In this document: piece by piece, positions 9,335-17,107 of the stretch | Position numbering within the stretch: the stretch's first letter is position 1 | How the letters are laid out: each line of letters starts with the position of its first letter | Source: Shewanella morhuae | Lineage (GTDB): Bacteria > Pseudomonadota > Gammaproteobacteria > Enterobacterales > Shewanellaceae | Reading direction: 5' to 3' | DNA length: 64,000 bases | Assembly: GCF_900156405.1 (NCBI RefSeq) | Contig: NZ_FTNN01000004.1 | Coordinates: 155,029 to 219,028, forward strand | The notes under the pieces: generated by a model | The model's database searches: none | What the model saw: the letters and a program-made list of their open reading frames with translations, nothing else | What the model was told of the DNA's origin: nothing | Position numbers and translations under genes: made by a program

Positions 9335-10024
9335 ATGGGCATTTTAAATAAAATTTTAACAGCGTTTCGCGGCGGTGCCACCGAAGTTGGCCAAAGTATT
9401 GTTGATGCCAACTCAACCCGTATTTTCGAACAGGAAGTTCGTGACGCTGAAAAGCACTTAACCAATGCTAAACGTGAACTCACTGACGTGATGGCGAAAG
9501 AAATGCAAGCCAGTCGTGAAATCGACCGCCTAAAGCGTTCAATCGCCGAACACGAAAGTTATGTAACACAAGCTCTTGATAAAGGTAATGAAGAATTAGC
9601 GATTGAAGTGGCTGAAAAAATTGCCATGTTAGATCAAGAGTTAGCCGAGCAACAAAGTGCTAACGACAGCTTTAGCGCCCATGCAACGCGCTTGAAAGAC
9701 TTAGTGAAAAAGACCGAGCGCCAACTGTCTGATTATCAACGCCAGTTAAGCATGGTTAAAACCACTGAAAGCGTACAAAAAGCGACGGCAACCATTACAG
9801 ACTCGTTCGCGTCTAGCAACTCTAAGTTGATGAACGCCAAGGATTCATTAGAGCGCATCAAGGCTCGTCAGCAACAGTTTGATGACCGTTTGAAAGCTGC
9901 TGAAACCTTAGCCGATGAAAACAGTGATAAATCACTGCAATCTAAGCTAGCTGAAGCAGGTATTGGTGAACAGAAATCAAATGCAAATGCCGTGTTAGAT
10001 CGAATTAAAGCACGTAAAAGCTAA
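9335..10024 (+). CDS. yjfJ: PspA/IM30 family protein (YjfJ-like)
   Basis: A 229-residue, almost entirely helical protein of the PspA/IM30 (ESCRT-III-like) family, whose members bind inner-membrane surfaces and polymerise to stabilise or remodel them. The short N-terminal amphipathic segment MGILNKILTAFRGGATE is followed by a coiled coil from about 30 to 190, rich in E, K, Q and A. No pspB/pspC/pspF genes are nearby, so this is the YjfJ type and not the classical phage-shock operon. A ribosome site (AAGGAG) lies just upstream. Transcription probably ends at the strong terminator directly downstream. Confidence 0.9.
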   Translation: MGILNKILTAFRGGATEVGQSIVDANSTRIFEQEVRDAEKHLTNAKRELTDVMAKEMQASREIDRLKRSIAEHESYVTQALDKGNEELAIEVAEKIAMLDQELAEQQSANDSFSAHATRLKDLVKKTERQLSDYQRQLSMVKTTESVQKATATITDSFASSNSKLMNAKDSLERIKARQQQFDDRLKAAETLADENSDKSLQSKLAEAGIGEQKSNANAVLDRIKARKS

Positions 10025-10038
10025 GTTATGATTGACCG

Positions 10039-10087
10039 AATGCCGAGTTCTAGAGGGATAATCCCCTACTGAACTCGGCATTTTTTG
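10039..10087 (+). terminator. Rho-independent terminator after yjfJ
   Basis: A 12-bp stem, AATGCCGAGTTC (10039-10050) pairing with GAACTCGGCATT (10071-10082), encloses a 20-base loop that holds a smaller GGGAT/ATCCC pairing, followed by a run of T. It separates yjfIJ from yjfK unless it is read through. Confidence 0.85.
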
Positions 10088-10198
10088 TTTTATTCATCAA
10101 ATAATGATCATCTTGCCCGTGAATATACGCAGCGAGTCAATTTAAAGCCGCGCCCGAGTAAGCATTATTATCACATGTAAATCACAGCAGGAGTTACG

Positions 10199-10852
10199 AT
10201 GGGATTTTTCAATAGCATGTTTGGTAAAAAAGCGCCGCCGCCACGCGAGCTCAATCACCCATCACAACTTAATGTGGGCGATATGATTACCCTTGATGAT
10301 AGCTTTGCCCTACCACCACAACTGCGTGGCCAGCAATTACGGGTTGAAGCCGTCAATACCTACGAATCAGAGCGGGATCAACAGCCGGAGTGGTTGCTTA
10401 AAGGTCATGGTAGCGACACGCTGTTTTTAAGTATTGAAGAAGACGATGAAAGCTATCTTGCTTTTTCGATTAAGATTTCTCGCGCCCAAGTGGAGCAATT
10501 ATTCGATCTTGAGCAGTTCAGTGCCATATTTGATGAACCCGGCCACGCCGAACTCACAACTCAAGCACTGCCTCCGGAGCTTGCTACGCAATTTGAACAA
10601 TGGCTTGGTAAACAGTACCATCAAGTCACTTTTGCAGGTTTTGGCTATTTCCATCGTCAGGATTACCGCGGCCAAAAGCCACCACAAGATGCTAATGGTG
10701 CCACGGGTGAACCCTTCGAGTATTATTTACTCCTCAATGACGATGAGAACCGTGCCGTCGAAGTTGAAGTTTATGAGGGCGGCGATACCGATGTCGTATT
10801 GACTCTATATCGCCCACTAACGGATATTCGCGATTACTGGCCAGCAAAATAA
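10199..10852 (+). CDS. yjfK: YjfK family protein (DUF2491)
   Basis: A 217-residue soluble protein of the DUF2491 family, the YjfK type, close to the E. coli length (about 219). The function is unknown. It has a short hydrophobic-basic N-terminus (MGFFNSMFGKKAPPP) resembling a membrane-surface peptide, then an acidic mixed alpha/beta body with many D/E residues, ending IRDYWPAK. The ATG has a CAGGAG ribosome site. It lies in the yjfI-J-K order of E. coli, but after a terminator, so it may have its own promoter in 10090-10190. Confidence 0.82.
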   Translation: MGFFNSMFGKKAPPPRELNHPSQLNVGDMITLDDSFALPPQLRGQQLRVEAVNTYESERDQQPEWLLKGHGSDTLFLSIEEDDESYLAFSIKISRAQVEQLFDLEQFSAIFDEPGHAELTTQALPPELATQFEQWLGKQYHQVTFAGFGYFHRQDYRGQKPPQDANGATGEPFEYYLLLNDDENRAVEVEVYEGGDTDVVLTLYRPLTDIRDYWPAK

Positions 10853-10863
10853 TGTATAAATAA

Positions 10864-10889
10864 GATAAAGTGTGAGCTCGCACTTTATC
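10864..10889. promoter_or_regulatory. 26-bp near-perfect palindrome between yjfK and the RHH-like gene
   Basis: GATAAAGTG at 10864-10872 pairs with CACTTTATC at 10881-10889, and the central GAGCTC continues the symmetry with a single mismatched pair. It starts 12 bp after the yjfK stop. It lacks a good T-run, so it is either a weak terminator or an operator upstream of the small gene at 10956. It is unrelated to the GACATA motif. Confidence 0.5.
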
Positions 10890-10955
10890 AATAATCCCAA
10901 TACAATCTCACAGATAAGCGCGATAGAAACGATTGATAGCAATAGGTAATACGTT

Positions 10956-11285
10956 ATGAGTAAAACCAAGCACGCTCTCCCTGAGCAATGGTTAAAAAAC
11001 CAACAGGCCGCGAAAGCAACACAAGTGGCTTTCGATCTCGATGAAAAATTTCAATATTCGATTCGTAAAGCCGCATTAGATGCTGGCGTTAGCCCCTCCG
11101 ATCAAATTCGCACTATTTTGGGCTTAACGGTCTCAAAACGCCCTTCTCGCCCACGCCTAACCGTATCACTCAACGCCGATGATTACGTTCAGCTAGCAGA
11201 AAAGTATGGTTTAAGTGCCGATTCACAACTCGAAATTAAACGTCGTGTACTTGATGACCTCGTCCATTTTGTGGATAAAGCCTAA
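10956..11285 (+). CDS. Small protein with ribbon-helix-helix-like repeats
   Basis: A 109-residue protein I cannot assign to a named family. Two segments, about 24-56 (VAFDLDEKFQYSIRKAALD...) and 66-102 (RLTVSLNADDYVQLAEKYGL...), each show a short beta-like stretch followed by two helices, the pattern of ribbon-helix-helix DNA-binding domains arranged in tandem. That makes it a candidate regulator of the surrounding block (inference). The N-terminus is basic and could be disordered. It lies 70 bp after the 26-bp palindrome and upstream of the channel gene. Confidence 0.6.
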   Translation: MSKTKHALPEQWLKNQQAAKATQVAFDLDEKFQYSIRKAALDAGVSPSDQIRTILGLTVSKRPSRPRLTVSLNADDYVQLAEKYGLSADSQLEIKRRVLDDLVHFVDKA

Positions 11286-11439
11286 TACTCATACATCAAA
11301 TCGGTCTGCAATCCTTGAGTCAAATGCGCTGTAATAAAGAAGAACCCACCCCCAAAAGTGCTCTTTAAATTCACTAAAAAAATTTACTCGCAATCAAAAG
11401 TCTTTTACTTTAGTGATCCACCGCACTAAAACAGGAATA

Positions 11440-12276
11440 ATGTTTGGCATGACAGATAAAACCCCGTGGTCACTTCGCACCCTCGATACGCCTTCTCCAA
11501 TCGAAATGGCGATGATGATTTTATCCTTGCTGTCAGTGATTATCGTGCTCGTCATGACCTTTGGCCGCCTCGATAGCGAAACCTATCGCTTACTCTTCTT
11601 CATCGATAGCGGTATTTGCATGATTTTCATGCTTAACTTCTTTATTGGATTGATCCGCGCTCGTGATAAATTATTTTTTATTAAGCATCACTGGGTCGAT
11701 TTTGTTGCCAGTATCCCGGCAATAGAAGCATTGCGCATGGCGCGCTTGTTCCAGATTTTACGCGTTATACGCCTGATCCGCATGAGCCGTTCATTACTCT
11801 TACCGCTGATAAAACAACGCAAACAAACCACCTTAGCCAGTTTACTGGTCGCTATGGTGACAATTTTAGCGTTAGCTTCTGTCATTATGCTCATCGTCGA
11901 AAGTGGCACAGAGGGCGCGAATATTCAAACCGCTGAGCAAGCGATTTGGTGGGCATTGGTGACTATCTCGACCGTAGGCTACGGTGATTATTATCCTGTG
12001 AGTACGGCTGGTCATGTCATCGGCGGCATAGTGATTATCAGCGGTGTGAGTTTTTTCGGTGTCATTTCAGGCTATATGGCTTCTGTGTTTGTCGCACCCG
12101 ATGAAGCTGAACGTCAAGAACGCCAAGACGCCAGTAAAGCTGAACTCAAATCAGAACTTGAATTAGCGTTAGCAAGAATGGAAGAAAACCAACTAAAGAT
12201 GGAGCAGAATCAAGCACAAATGCTCGCTAAAATTGCTGAGTTAAAACAGAGTTTTGACAGAAAACCTAACGATTAA
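11440..12276 (+). CDS. Voltage-gated-type potassium channel
   Basis: A 278-residue inner-membrane ion channel with six transmembrane segments. An S4-like helix near residues 99-117 carries repeated Arg (RMARLFQILRVIRLIRMSR), and the pore contains the K+ selectivity filter TVGYGD at 178-183. A charged coiled-coil tail from about 225 to 278 (repeats of E, K, Q, L) probably helps tetramerisation. There is no RCK/TrkA domain. The start is uncertain: ATG at 11440 (AGGA close upstream) and ATG at 11449 are both possible; a GTG at 11413 lacks support. A K+ channel beside PspA-family and DUF350 genes fits control of membrane potential (inference). Confidence 0.85.
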   Translation: MFGMTDKTPWSLRTLDTPSPIEMAMMILSLLSVIIVLVMTFGRLDSETYRLLFFIDSGICMIFMLNFFIGLIRARDKLFFIKHHWVDFVASIPAIEALRMARLFQILRVIRLIRMSRSLLLPLIKQRKQTTLASLLVAMVTILALASVIMLIVESGTEGANIQTAEQAIWWALVTISTVGYGDYYPVSTAGHVIGGIVIISGVSFFGVISGYMASVFVAPDEAERQERQDASKAELKSELELALARMEENQLKMEQNQAQMLAKIAELKQSFDRKPND

Positions 12277-12283
12277 TTACAAT

Positions 12284-12322
12284 AAAAAGGCCTACTCCAT
12301 TATTGGATTGGGCCTTTTTATT
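12284..12322. terminator. Bidirectional terminator between the channel gene and ygiF
   Basis: AAAAAGGCC (12284-12292) pairs with GGCCTTTTT (12311-12319), giving A/T tracts on both sides. It can end the rightward channel transcript and the leftward ygiF transcript. Confidence 0.75.
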
Positions 12323-12351
12323 TACACATTCGGATCATAAACCGTTACTGA

Positions 12352-13848
12352 CTACCAATAGCCAGATTGTTGTATCGCATTATGTCGTGTTGACTCCATC
12401 GCAAACAACAGGCTTTGCTGTTTATCATCAAGCCACTCATGTAAATCAATACCCAGTTTATGGCCCGCATTATTTAAAGCGCTGTAACATGCCAAGGTTT
12501 TAATTCCTAAGGTTAAATCGAGCCAAGGTGCACGAAATGTATCCCGCGACTTAACGTCATATAAATTACCATAAGCCTGACCGACGAGAATACTCTCATC
12601 AAGCACTGTAGCTGCTTGCTGGTAATTTTTGCTTGCCATGGCATTATTAACTGACATCACCTCGAATATTGCCCGCCAAGAGGCTTGTAGGACACTATCA
12701 GCATGCTGACGCAAACTTGTCGGCTTATTAATGCCAAAATCACCCGCACTCACCTTAAGTAATCGCTCTACGACTGCTAACTGCAATTGACCATATTCAG
12801 GCTGCTGCCAAAGCAAGTTTAATTGTTCATCAAGCTTAATATCGTCTAAATCGAGCTGCAGCTGTGGTTTTAATTGACGACTCTGCGGCTGCCGATAAAA
12901 CAAACGATATTGGCTACCCAGTAACGCTGTTAGCGCTTGCGCAGGCTCAATAAAATCGAGCTGTTTTTCAATCTGTATAAATTGGCTCAAAAGCGTCGCA
13001 TCCAGTAACGCAAACTGACTTAAGGTCATTCGTAATAAACGAATACACGCACGCATTCGCCACCAGAGCGCAACACAAGCTTCAGGTGTATGCGCCTCTG
13101 CAATCATACTTTCTAATAATTGCCAACGCTCAAGGGCGATTTCGAGCAAACTTTGACAACTTGCAGTTAAATCTGCGGCTGCAGTCTGGCGGTGTTCCGC
13201 CAGCGGCAAAAATTCTAATACGGTTAAATCGAGTGGCTGAGATTGGCCCGCTAAACGATAACCTCGCTGGGCTTTACTGGCCTTACCTAAACGAACTGGC
13301 ACAACGCTCGCCACTTGAGTTGCGAGCTTGAGTAAGGCTTCGGTATCACCACTGAGCAGTTCAAATTCCAGTTCACACAAAGCTTCTTGCCGACCATTAG
13401 CGCTGATTTCACCTATGTCTAACGCCACTTCAACCACGCTGTTATCAATTTGAACATGCCAAGCGCGGCGATAAAAATCAGTGTGAAAAATACAGCCCAA
13501 TTGAGCTTGGGTAGTAATTAAATCTGCATTGCTTGGCCAAATTTCACGAGGAAATAGACTTAAATCTGGGCTATCCGCTTGGATAGTCACATTATATTCA
13601 GGCCGAGAATGAATGCCACCGATGACCTGCCCCGCGGTTTTTATGGTTTGTTCTCGGTGTGCATCATAGCCACGGACCCTCAGCCCCATGTCCCATTGGC
13701 GCAATTGCAGATCAGGCGTATCAAAGTAACCGTTTGCCAAACGACGCAGCCCTTGAGGCACACTATTATCGAGGCTATCTAACTTATTTATCAGGGATTG
13801 TTGATATATCGGTAGGAAAAACAGTTTTAGTTCAATCTCAGCATTCAT
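12352..13848 (-). CDS. ygiF: Inorganic triphosphatase with CYTH and CHAD domains
   Basis: YgiF hydrolyses inorganic triphosphate. The CYTH domain (about 1-205) starts with the ExExK signature, here EIELK at residues 4-8, and keeps VIGGIHSRPEYNV and the ELEFELLSGD strand. The CHAD domain (about 215-480) is helical and His/Arg-rich, and binds phosphate or polyphosphate in other proteins. The ATG at 13848 was chosen over 13863 because it places the signature as in E. coli YgiF and has GAGCGG upstream; this gives 498 residues. The neighbouring DUF47/Pit phosphate genes suit a phosphate-related role. Confidence 0.92.
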   Translation of the reverse strand: MNAEIELKLFFLPIYQQSLINKLDSLDNSVPQGLRRLANGYFDTPDLQLRQWDMGLRVRGYDAHREQTIKTAGQVIGGIHSRPEYNVTIQADSPDLSLFPREIWPSNADLITTQAQLGCIFHTDFYRRAWHVQIDNSVVEVALDIGEISANGRQEALCELEFELLSGDTEALLKLATQVASVVPVRLGKASKAQRGYRLAGQSQPLDLTVLEFLPLAEHRQTAAADLTASCQSLLEIALERWQLLESMIAEAHTPEACVALWWRMRACIRLLRMTLSQFALLDATLLSQFIQIEKQLDFIEPAQALTALLGSQYRLFYRQPQSRQLKPQLQLDLDDIKLDEQLNLLWQQPEYGQLQLAVVERLLKVSAGDFGINKPTSLRQHADSVLQASWRAIFEVMSVNNAMASKNYQQAATVLDESILVGQAYGNLYDVKSRDTFRAPWLDLTLGIKTLACYSALNNAGHKLGIDLHEWLDDKQQSLLFAMESTRHNAIQQSGYW

Positions 13849-14080
13849 TGCATAGCCGCTCATTTTGTCATCAAATATTCATTGATACGTCATGTTTAGT
13901 TCATAATGTCACAAATGTGTCATAAAACTCCCGTAGGATTTGCTTTTGTAGTTGGTAGATAACCCGTTAGAATAAAGCTGTGATTTTTTCTTAAAAAAAC
14001 ACAGTTTCAATATGCGGACGCTTAGGTTAACATGCGCCCGCTTTTTCCAATAATGGAACAATCTAAATAGGTAAACGGCA

Positions 14081-14761
14081 ATGCCAGTAAACTCTATTTT
14101 GGGCGTGTTTGCAAAATCGCCAATTAAGCCACTTCAAGAGCACATGGACAAAGTACACGATTGTGCATCGTTACTGGTCCCCTTTTTCGAAGCGACTCTC
14201 GCAGATGACTGGGACAGTGCAGTTCAATTACGTAAGCAAATTAGTTTAGCCGAGAAGCAAGCCGATTCACTGAAGCGTGAAATTCGTCTTACTCTGCCGA
14301 GCGGTTTGTTTATGCCTGTAGAACGTACCGATCTATTGGAACTATTAACGCAACAAGACAAGATCGCCAATAAGGCAAAAGATATTTCTGGCCGTGTTAT
14401 CGGCCGTCAGTTGTTAATACCCCAGGTCATGCAAGTTCCTTTTATCGCTTATCTACAACGTTGTATAGATGCGGTTGCCCTTGCAAAGCAAGTCATTAAC
14501 GAACTCGAAGATCTACTCGAAACCGGTTTCCGTGGTCGTGAGCTCGACTTAGTGGCCAAAATGATTAACGAACTCGATATCATCGAAGAAGATACTGACG
14601 ATTTACAAATTCAGTTACGCCGTCAGTTGTTCGCTATGGAATCACAATTGAATCCTATCGATGTGATGTTCCTCTACAAAACGATTGAGTGGGTCGGTGG
14701 TCTTGCAGATCTTGCCGAGCGCGTCGGTTCGCGTCTTGAGCTTATGCTAGCTCGCGCTTAA
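14081..14761 (+). CDS. DUF47 family PhoU-like accessory protein of Pit
   Basis: A 226-residue helical protein of the DUF47 (TIGR00153) family, distantly related to PhoU and usually encoded next to Pit-type phosphate permeases. It is predicted to modulate the permease at the inner membrane. The start (MPVNSILGVFAKSPIKPLQEHM) has an AGGTAAAC sequence upstream. It lies 27 bp before pit, in the same operon. Its promoter must be in the roughly 230-bp divergent region shared with ygiF. Confidence 0.88.
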   Translation: MPVNSILGVFAKSPIKPLQEHMDKVHDCASLLVPFFEATLADDWDSAVQLRKQISLAEKQADSLKREIRLTLPSGLFMPVERTDLLELLTQQDKIANKAKDISGRVIGRQLLIPQVMQVPFIAYLQRCIDAVALAKQVINELEDLLETGFRGRELDLVAKMINELDIIEEDTDDLQIQLRRQLFAMESQLNPIDVMFLYKTIEWVGGLADLAERVGSRLELMLARA

Positions 14762-14788
14762 TAAATTAAGGTTATCTAAGGTATCAAT

Positions 14789-16078
14789 ATGGTTGATGCA
14801 GGTATTGAGGTGGCTAACGTCTTAGTCACTAATGGCCCGTGGCTTATTGCCGTTGCGGCTGCATTTGGTTTTCTGATGGCATGGGGTATTGGTGCTAATG
14901 ACGTAGCCAATGCAATGGGAACCTCTGTAGGTTCAAACGCAATTACGATCAAGCAAGCGATTATTATCGCAATGATTTTTGAGTTTTCGGGCGCTTTTTT
15001 AGCCGGTGGCGAAGTCACCAGTACAATTCGTAATGGAATTATTGATTCAAATTATTTTACTGATACACCTGAATTACTGGTTTACGGCATGATAGGTTCG
15101 CTATTAGCCGCTGGTATTTGGTTAGTCGTCGCTTCAGCTCTCGGTTGGCCAGTATCAACCACTCACTCTATTGTCGGCGCTATCATTGGTTTTGCGGCCG
15201 TGGGTGTAGGCAGTGAGTCGGTTGAATGGACTAAAGTCGGTGGTATCGTTGGTTCTTGGGTCATTACCCCAGCAATCTCAGGCTTTATGGCCTTTATCAT
15301 ATTTCAAAGCGTACAGAAGCTTATCTTCAACACTGATGATCCTCTGAGTAATGCTAAGCGCTATGTCCCGTTTTATATGGCATTTGCTGGCTTTATCATG
15401 TCGCTGGTGACCATTTTAAAAGGTTTATCCCATGTGGGTATCCATATTACAGGGGCTCAAGCCTATTTACTTGCAGCGGCCATTGGCCTAGTTGTTGGTA
15501 TTTTCGGTAAGATTGCTATTTCTCGCTTGCAGATGAGTGAGAAAAACGATCGTCAAACCCAGTTCAAAAACGTCGAAAAAGTGTTTGCGATTTTGATGGT
15601 CTTAACCGCTTGCTGTATGGCATTCGCCCATGGTTCAAACGATGTAGCCAACGCCATTGGCCCATTAGCGGCAGTTGTAGCTGTGGTCAATAGCGGTGGT
15701 GAGATAGCAGCTAAATCAGCACTCGCATGGTGGATTTTGCCTTTAGGTGCGGTTGGTATTGTATTGGGTCTGGCGATTTTTGGTCAGCGCGTAATGCAAA
15801 CTATTGGTAAAAATATCACTCACTTAACCCCGAGCCGTGGTTTTGCAGCTGAATTAGCAGCAGCTTCAACCGTTGTTATTGCCTCTGGTACCGGATTACC
15901 TATCTCCACCACACAAACCTTAGTCGGTGCGGTATTAGGTGTAGGTATGGCTCGTGGTATTGCAGCCATTAACATGGGTGTTGTCCGTAATATTGTTGTC
16001 TCTTGGGTAGTAACCCTACCGGCTGGTGCGGGTTTATCTATCATCTTCTTCTTTATGATTAAAGGCGTCTTTAATTAA
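14789..16078 (+). CDS. pit: Low-affinity inorganic phosphate transporter (PiT family)
   Basis: A 429-residue polytopic inner-membrane permease that imports phosphate, usually as a metal-phosphate complex or with H+. It shows the internally duplicated PiT signature: GIGANDVANAMGTSVGSNAI near residues 31-50 and AHGSNDVANAIGPLAAVV near 282-299. Roughly ten membrane segments are present. It is cotranscribed with the upstream DUF47 gene. Confidence 0.92.
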   Translation: MVDAGIEVANVLVTNGPWLIAVAAAFGFLMAWGIGANDVANAMGTSVGSNAITIKQAIIIAMIFEFSGAFLAGGEVTSTIRNGIIDSNYFTDTPELLVYGMIGSLLAAGIWLVVASALGWPVSTTHSIVGAIIGFAAVGVGSESVEWTKVGGIVGSWVITPAISGFMAFIIFQSVQKLIFNTDDPLSNAKRYVPFYMAFAGFIMSLVTILKGLSHVGIHITGAQAYLLAAAIGLVVGIFGKIAISRLQMSEKNDRQTQFKNVEKVFAILMVLTACCMAFAHGSNDVANAIGPLAAVVAVVNSGGEIAAKSALAWWILPLGAVGIVLGLAIFGQRVMQTIGKNITHLTPSRGFAAELAAASTVVIASGTGLPISTTQTLVGAVLGVGMARGIAAINMGVVRNIVVSWVVTLPAGAGLSIIFFFMIKGVFN

Positions 16079-16181
16079 TCCGCCTTGTTGGAGCGCTGAT
16101 TACCATCAGGTCGTTCCGTAAGAAGATTGTCAAAAAGAGTGCTTTAAATTGGAATTGACATAGCATGGATGCTGTAAAATT

Positions 16182-16204
16182 GAGGGAAGTCTATGACTTC
16201 CCTC
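16182..16204. terminator. Hairpin between pit and ygiM
   Basis: GAGGGAAGTC and GACTTCCCTC form a perfect 10-bp stem with a 3-base loop. The following TTGCATT is a poor T-run, so this is either a weak terminator for pit or a leader hairpin of ygiM. Confidence 0.45.
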
Positions 16205-16265
16205 TTGCATTACAGGCTTCAAATCCATAGCATGTGCAGACTATTTCGTTGATGAGAATACAAAA

Positions 16266-16844
16266 GTGTTTAGACTCCTGACTCTGGTAGGAATGATGTT
16301 ATTGTCTTCCAACCTGCTGGCCGAAGGCCAATCCCGCTTCATATCAGATAATGTGTTTCTTTATCTTCTAGGCGGCCCGGGTACTGAGTTTCGAATTGTA
16401 GGCTCAATCGAAGCAGGCCAACCTGTGACACTGCTCAATGAAACTCAAGGTGATTATTCCAAAATAATCGATCATAAAAATCGTGAAGGTTGGGTGCAAA
16501 CGAACTTAATTAGTTCTACTCAAAGTTTTCGCGAACAAGTGCCAGCCTTAACTGCTGAGTTAGCCCAAACTAAAGCTAAGTTAACTGAAGTGCTCGGTTC
16601 AACGAATAACCATGCTGACGAAGTTGCTGAGCTAAAGACTAAGTTAAGCGAGTTAGAAAGCAACTTAGCTACCACGACTCAAGAACGTGACAAGCTCAAA
16701 AATGCCTTGGATAGCTCCGCGCAAGATGAGCGGTTTGAATTATGGCGCCAAGGCGGATTAATTGCTGGTATGGGGTTACTCGTAGGGATTATTTTAGTTT
16801 ACTTACCTAGGCCACAGCGTCGCAGTAAGAAACGCTGGATGTAA
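16266..16844 (+). CDS. ygiM: SH3-domain membrane protein of the YgiM family
   Basis: A 192-residue protein with a cleavable signal peptide (to about residue 19, LLAEG). It has a bacterial SH3 domain at about 22-85 (RFISDNVFLYLLGGPGTEFR...WVQTNLIS), a coiled coil at 95-155 and a single transmembrane helix at about 160-180, ending in a basic tail (RPQRRSKKRWM). SH3b domains typically bind peptidoglycan or partner peptides in the periplasm. It starts with GTG. In E. coli ygiM follows ygiF, so its presence here marks conserved order with two phosphate genes between. Confidence 0.88.
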   Translation: MFRLLTLVGMMLLSSNLLAEGQSRFISDNVFLYLLGGPGTEFRIVGSIEAGQPVTLLNETQGDYSKIIDHKNREGWVQTNLISSTQSFREQVPALTAELAQTKAKLTEVLGSTNNHADEVAELKTKLSELESNLATTTQERDKLKNALDSSAQDERFELWRQGGLIAGMGLLVGIILVYLPRPQRRSKKRWM

Positions 16845-16869
16845 TCTTATCAGCCTTTTTTTACCCACT

Positions 16870-16902
16870 AAAAGCCAGTGTTTTTAAACACTGGCTTTTT
16901 TG
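16870..16902 (+). terminator. Rho-independent terminator after ygiM
   Basis: A perfect 14-bp stem, AAAAGCCAGTGTTT with AAACACTGGCTTTT, has a 3-base loop and a T-tract. Confidence 0.9.
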
Positions 16903-16992
16903 TCAACTCAGCATTACATCTCGCTATTAACAAACCCATCAAACAACCTCACAATTACTCACACTATGGTGTTGCCCGTCACATTTTGGTTG

Positions 16993-17029
16993 TATAATCG
17001 GCGCGCGCAAACCTTCATATTGTATACAA
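16993..17029 (+). promoter_or_regulatory. putA promoter and GntR-type operator candidate
   Basis: TATAAT at 16993-16998 is a consensus -10; no good -35 was found at 17 bp, only a TTGCCC with a 15-bp gap. Just downstream at 17020-17029 is the perfect palindrome TTGTATACAA, the form bound by many GntR/FCD-family repressors. Its position past the expected start site (about 17005) fits repression. Which regulator binds is not known. Confidence 0.5.
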
Positions 17030-17107
17030 AATACTAAATGCGTTTAGCGCCTCCCCATTTGTTTCAACAATAACGCCCTAAATACGGCCAAGATGGAAGC
17101 GATTACT

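Noticed and set aside
9335-10024. Classical phage-shock operon
   Set aside because: The PspA-family protein is accompanied by YjfI and YjfK types; no pspB, pspC or pspF is present.
13974-14008. CTGTG/CACAG hairpin upstream of the DUF47 gene
   Set aside because: The stem is short with a long A/T loop; not convincing as a terminator or operator.
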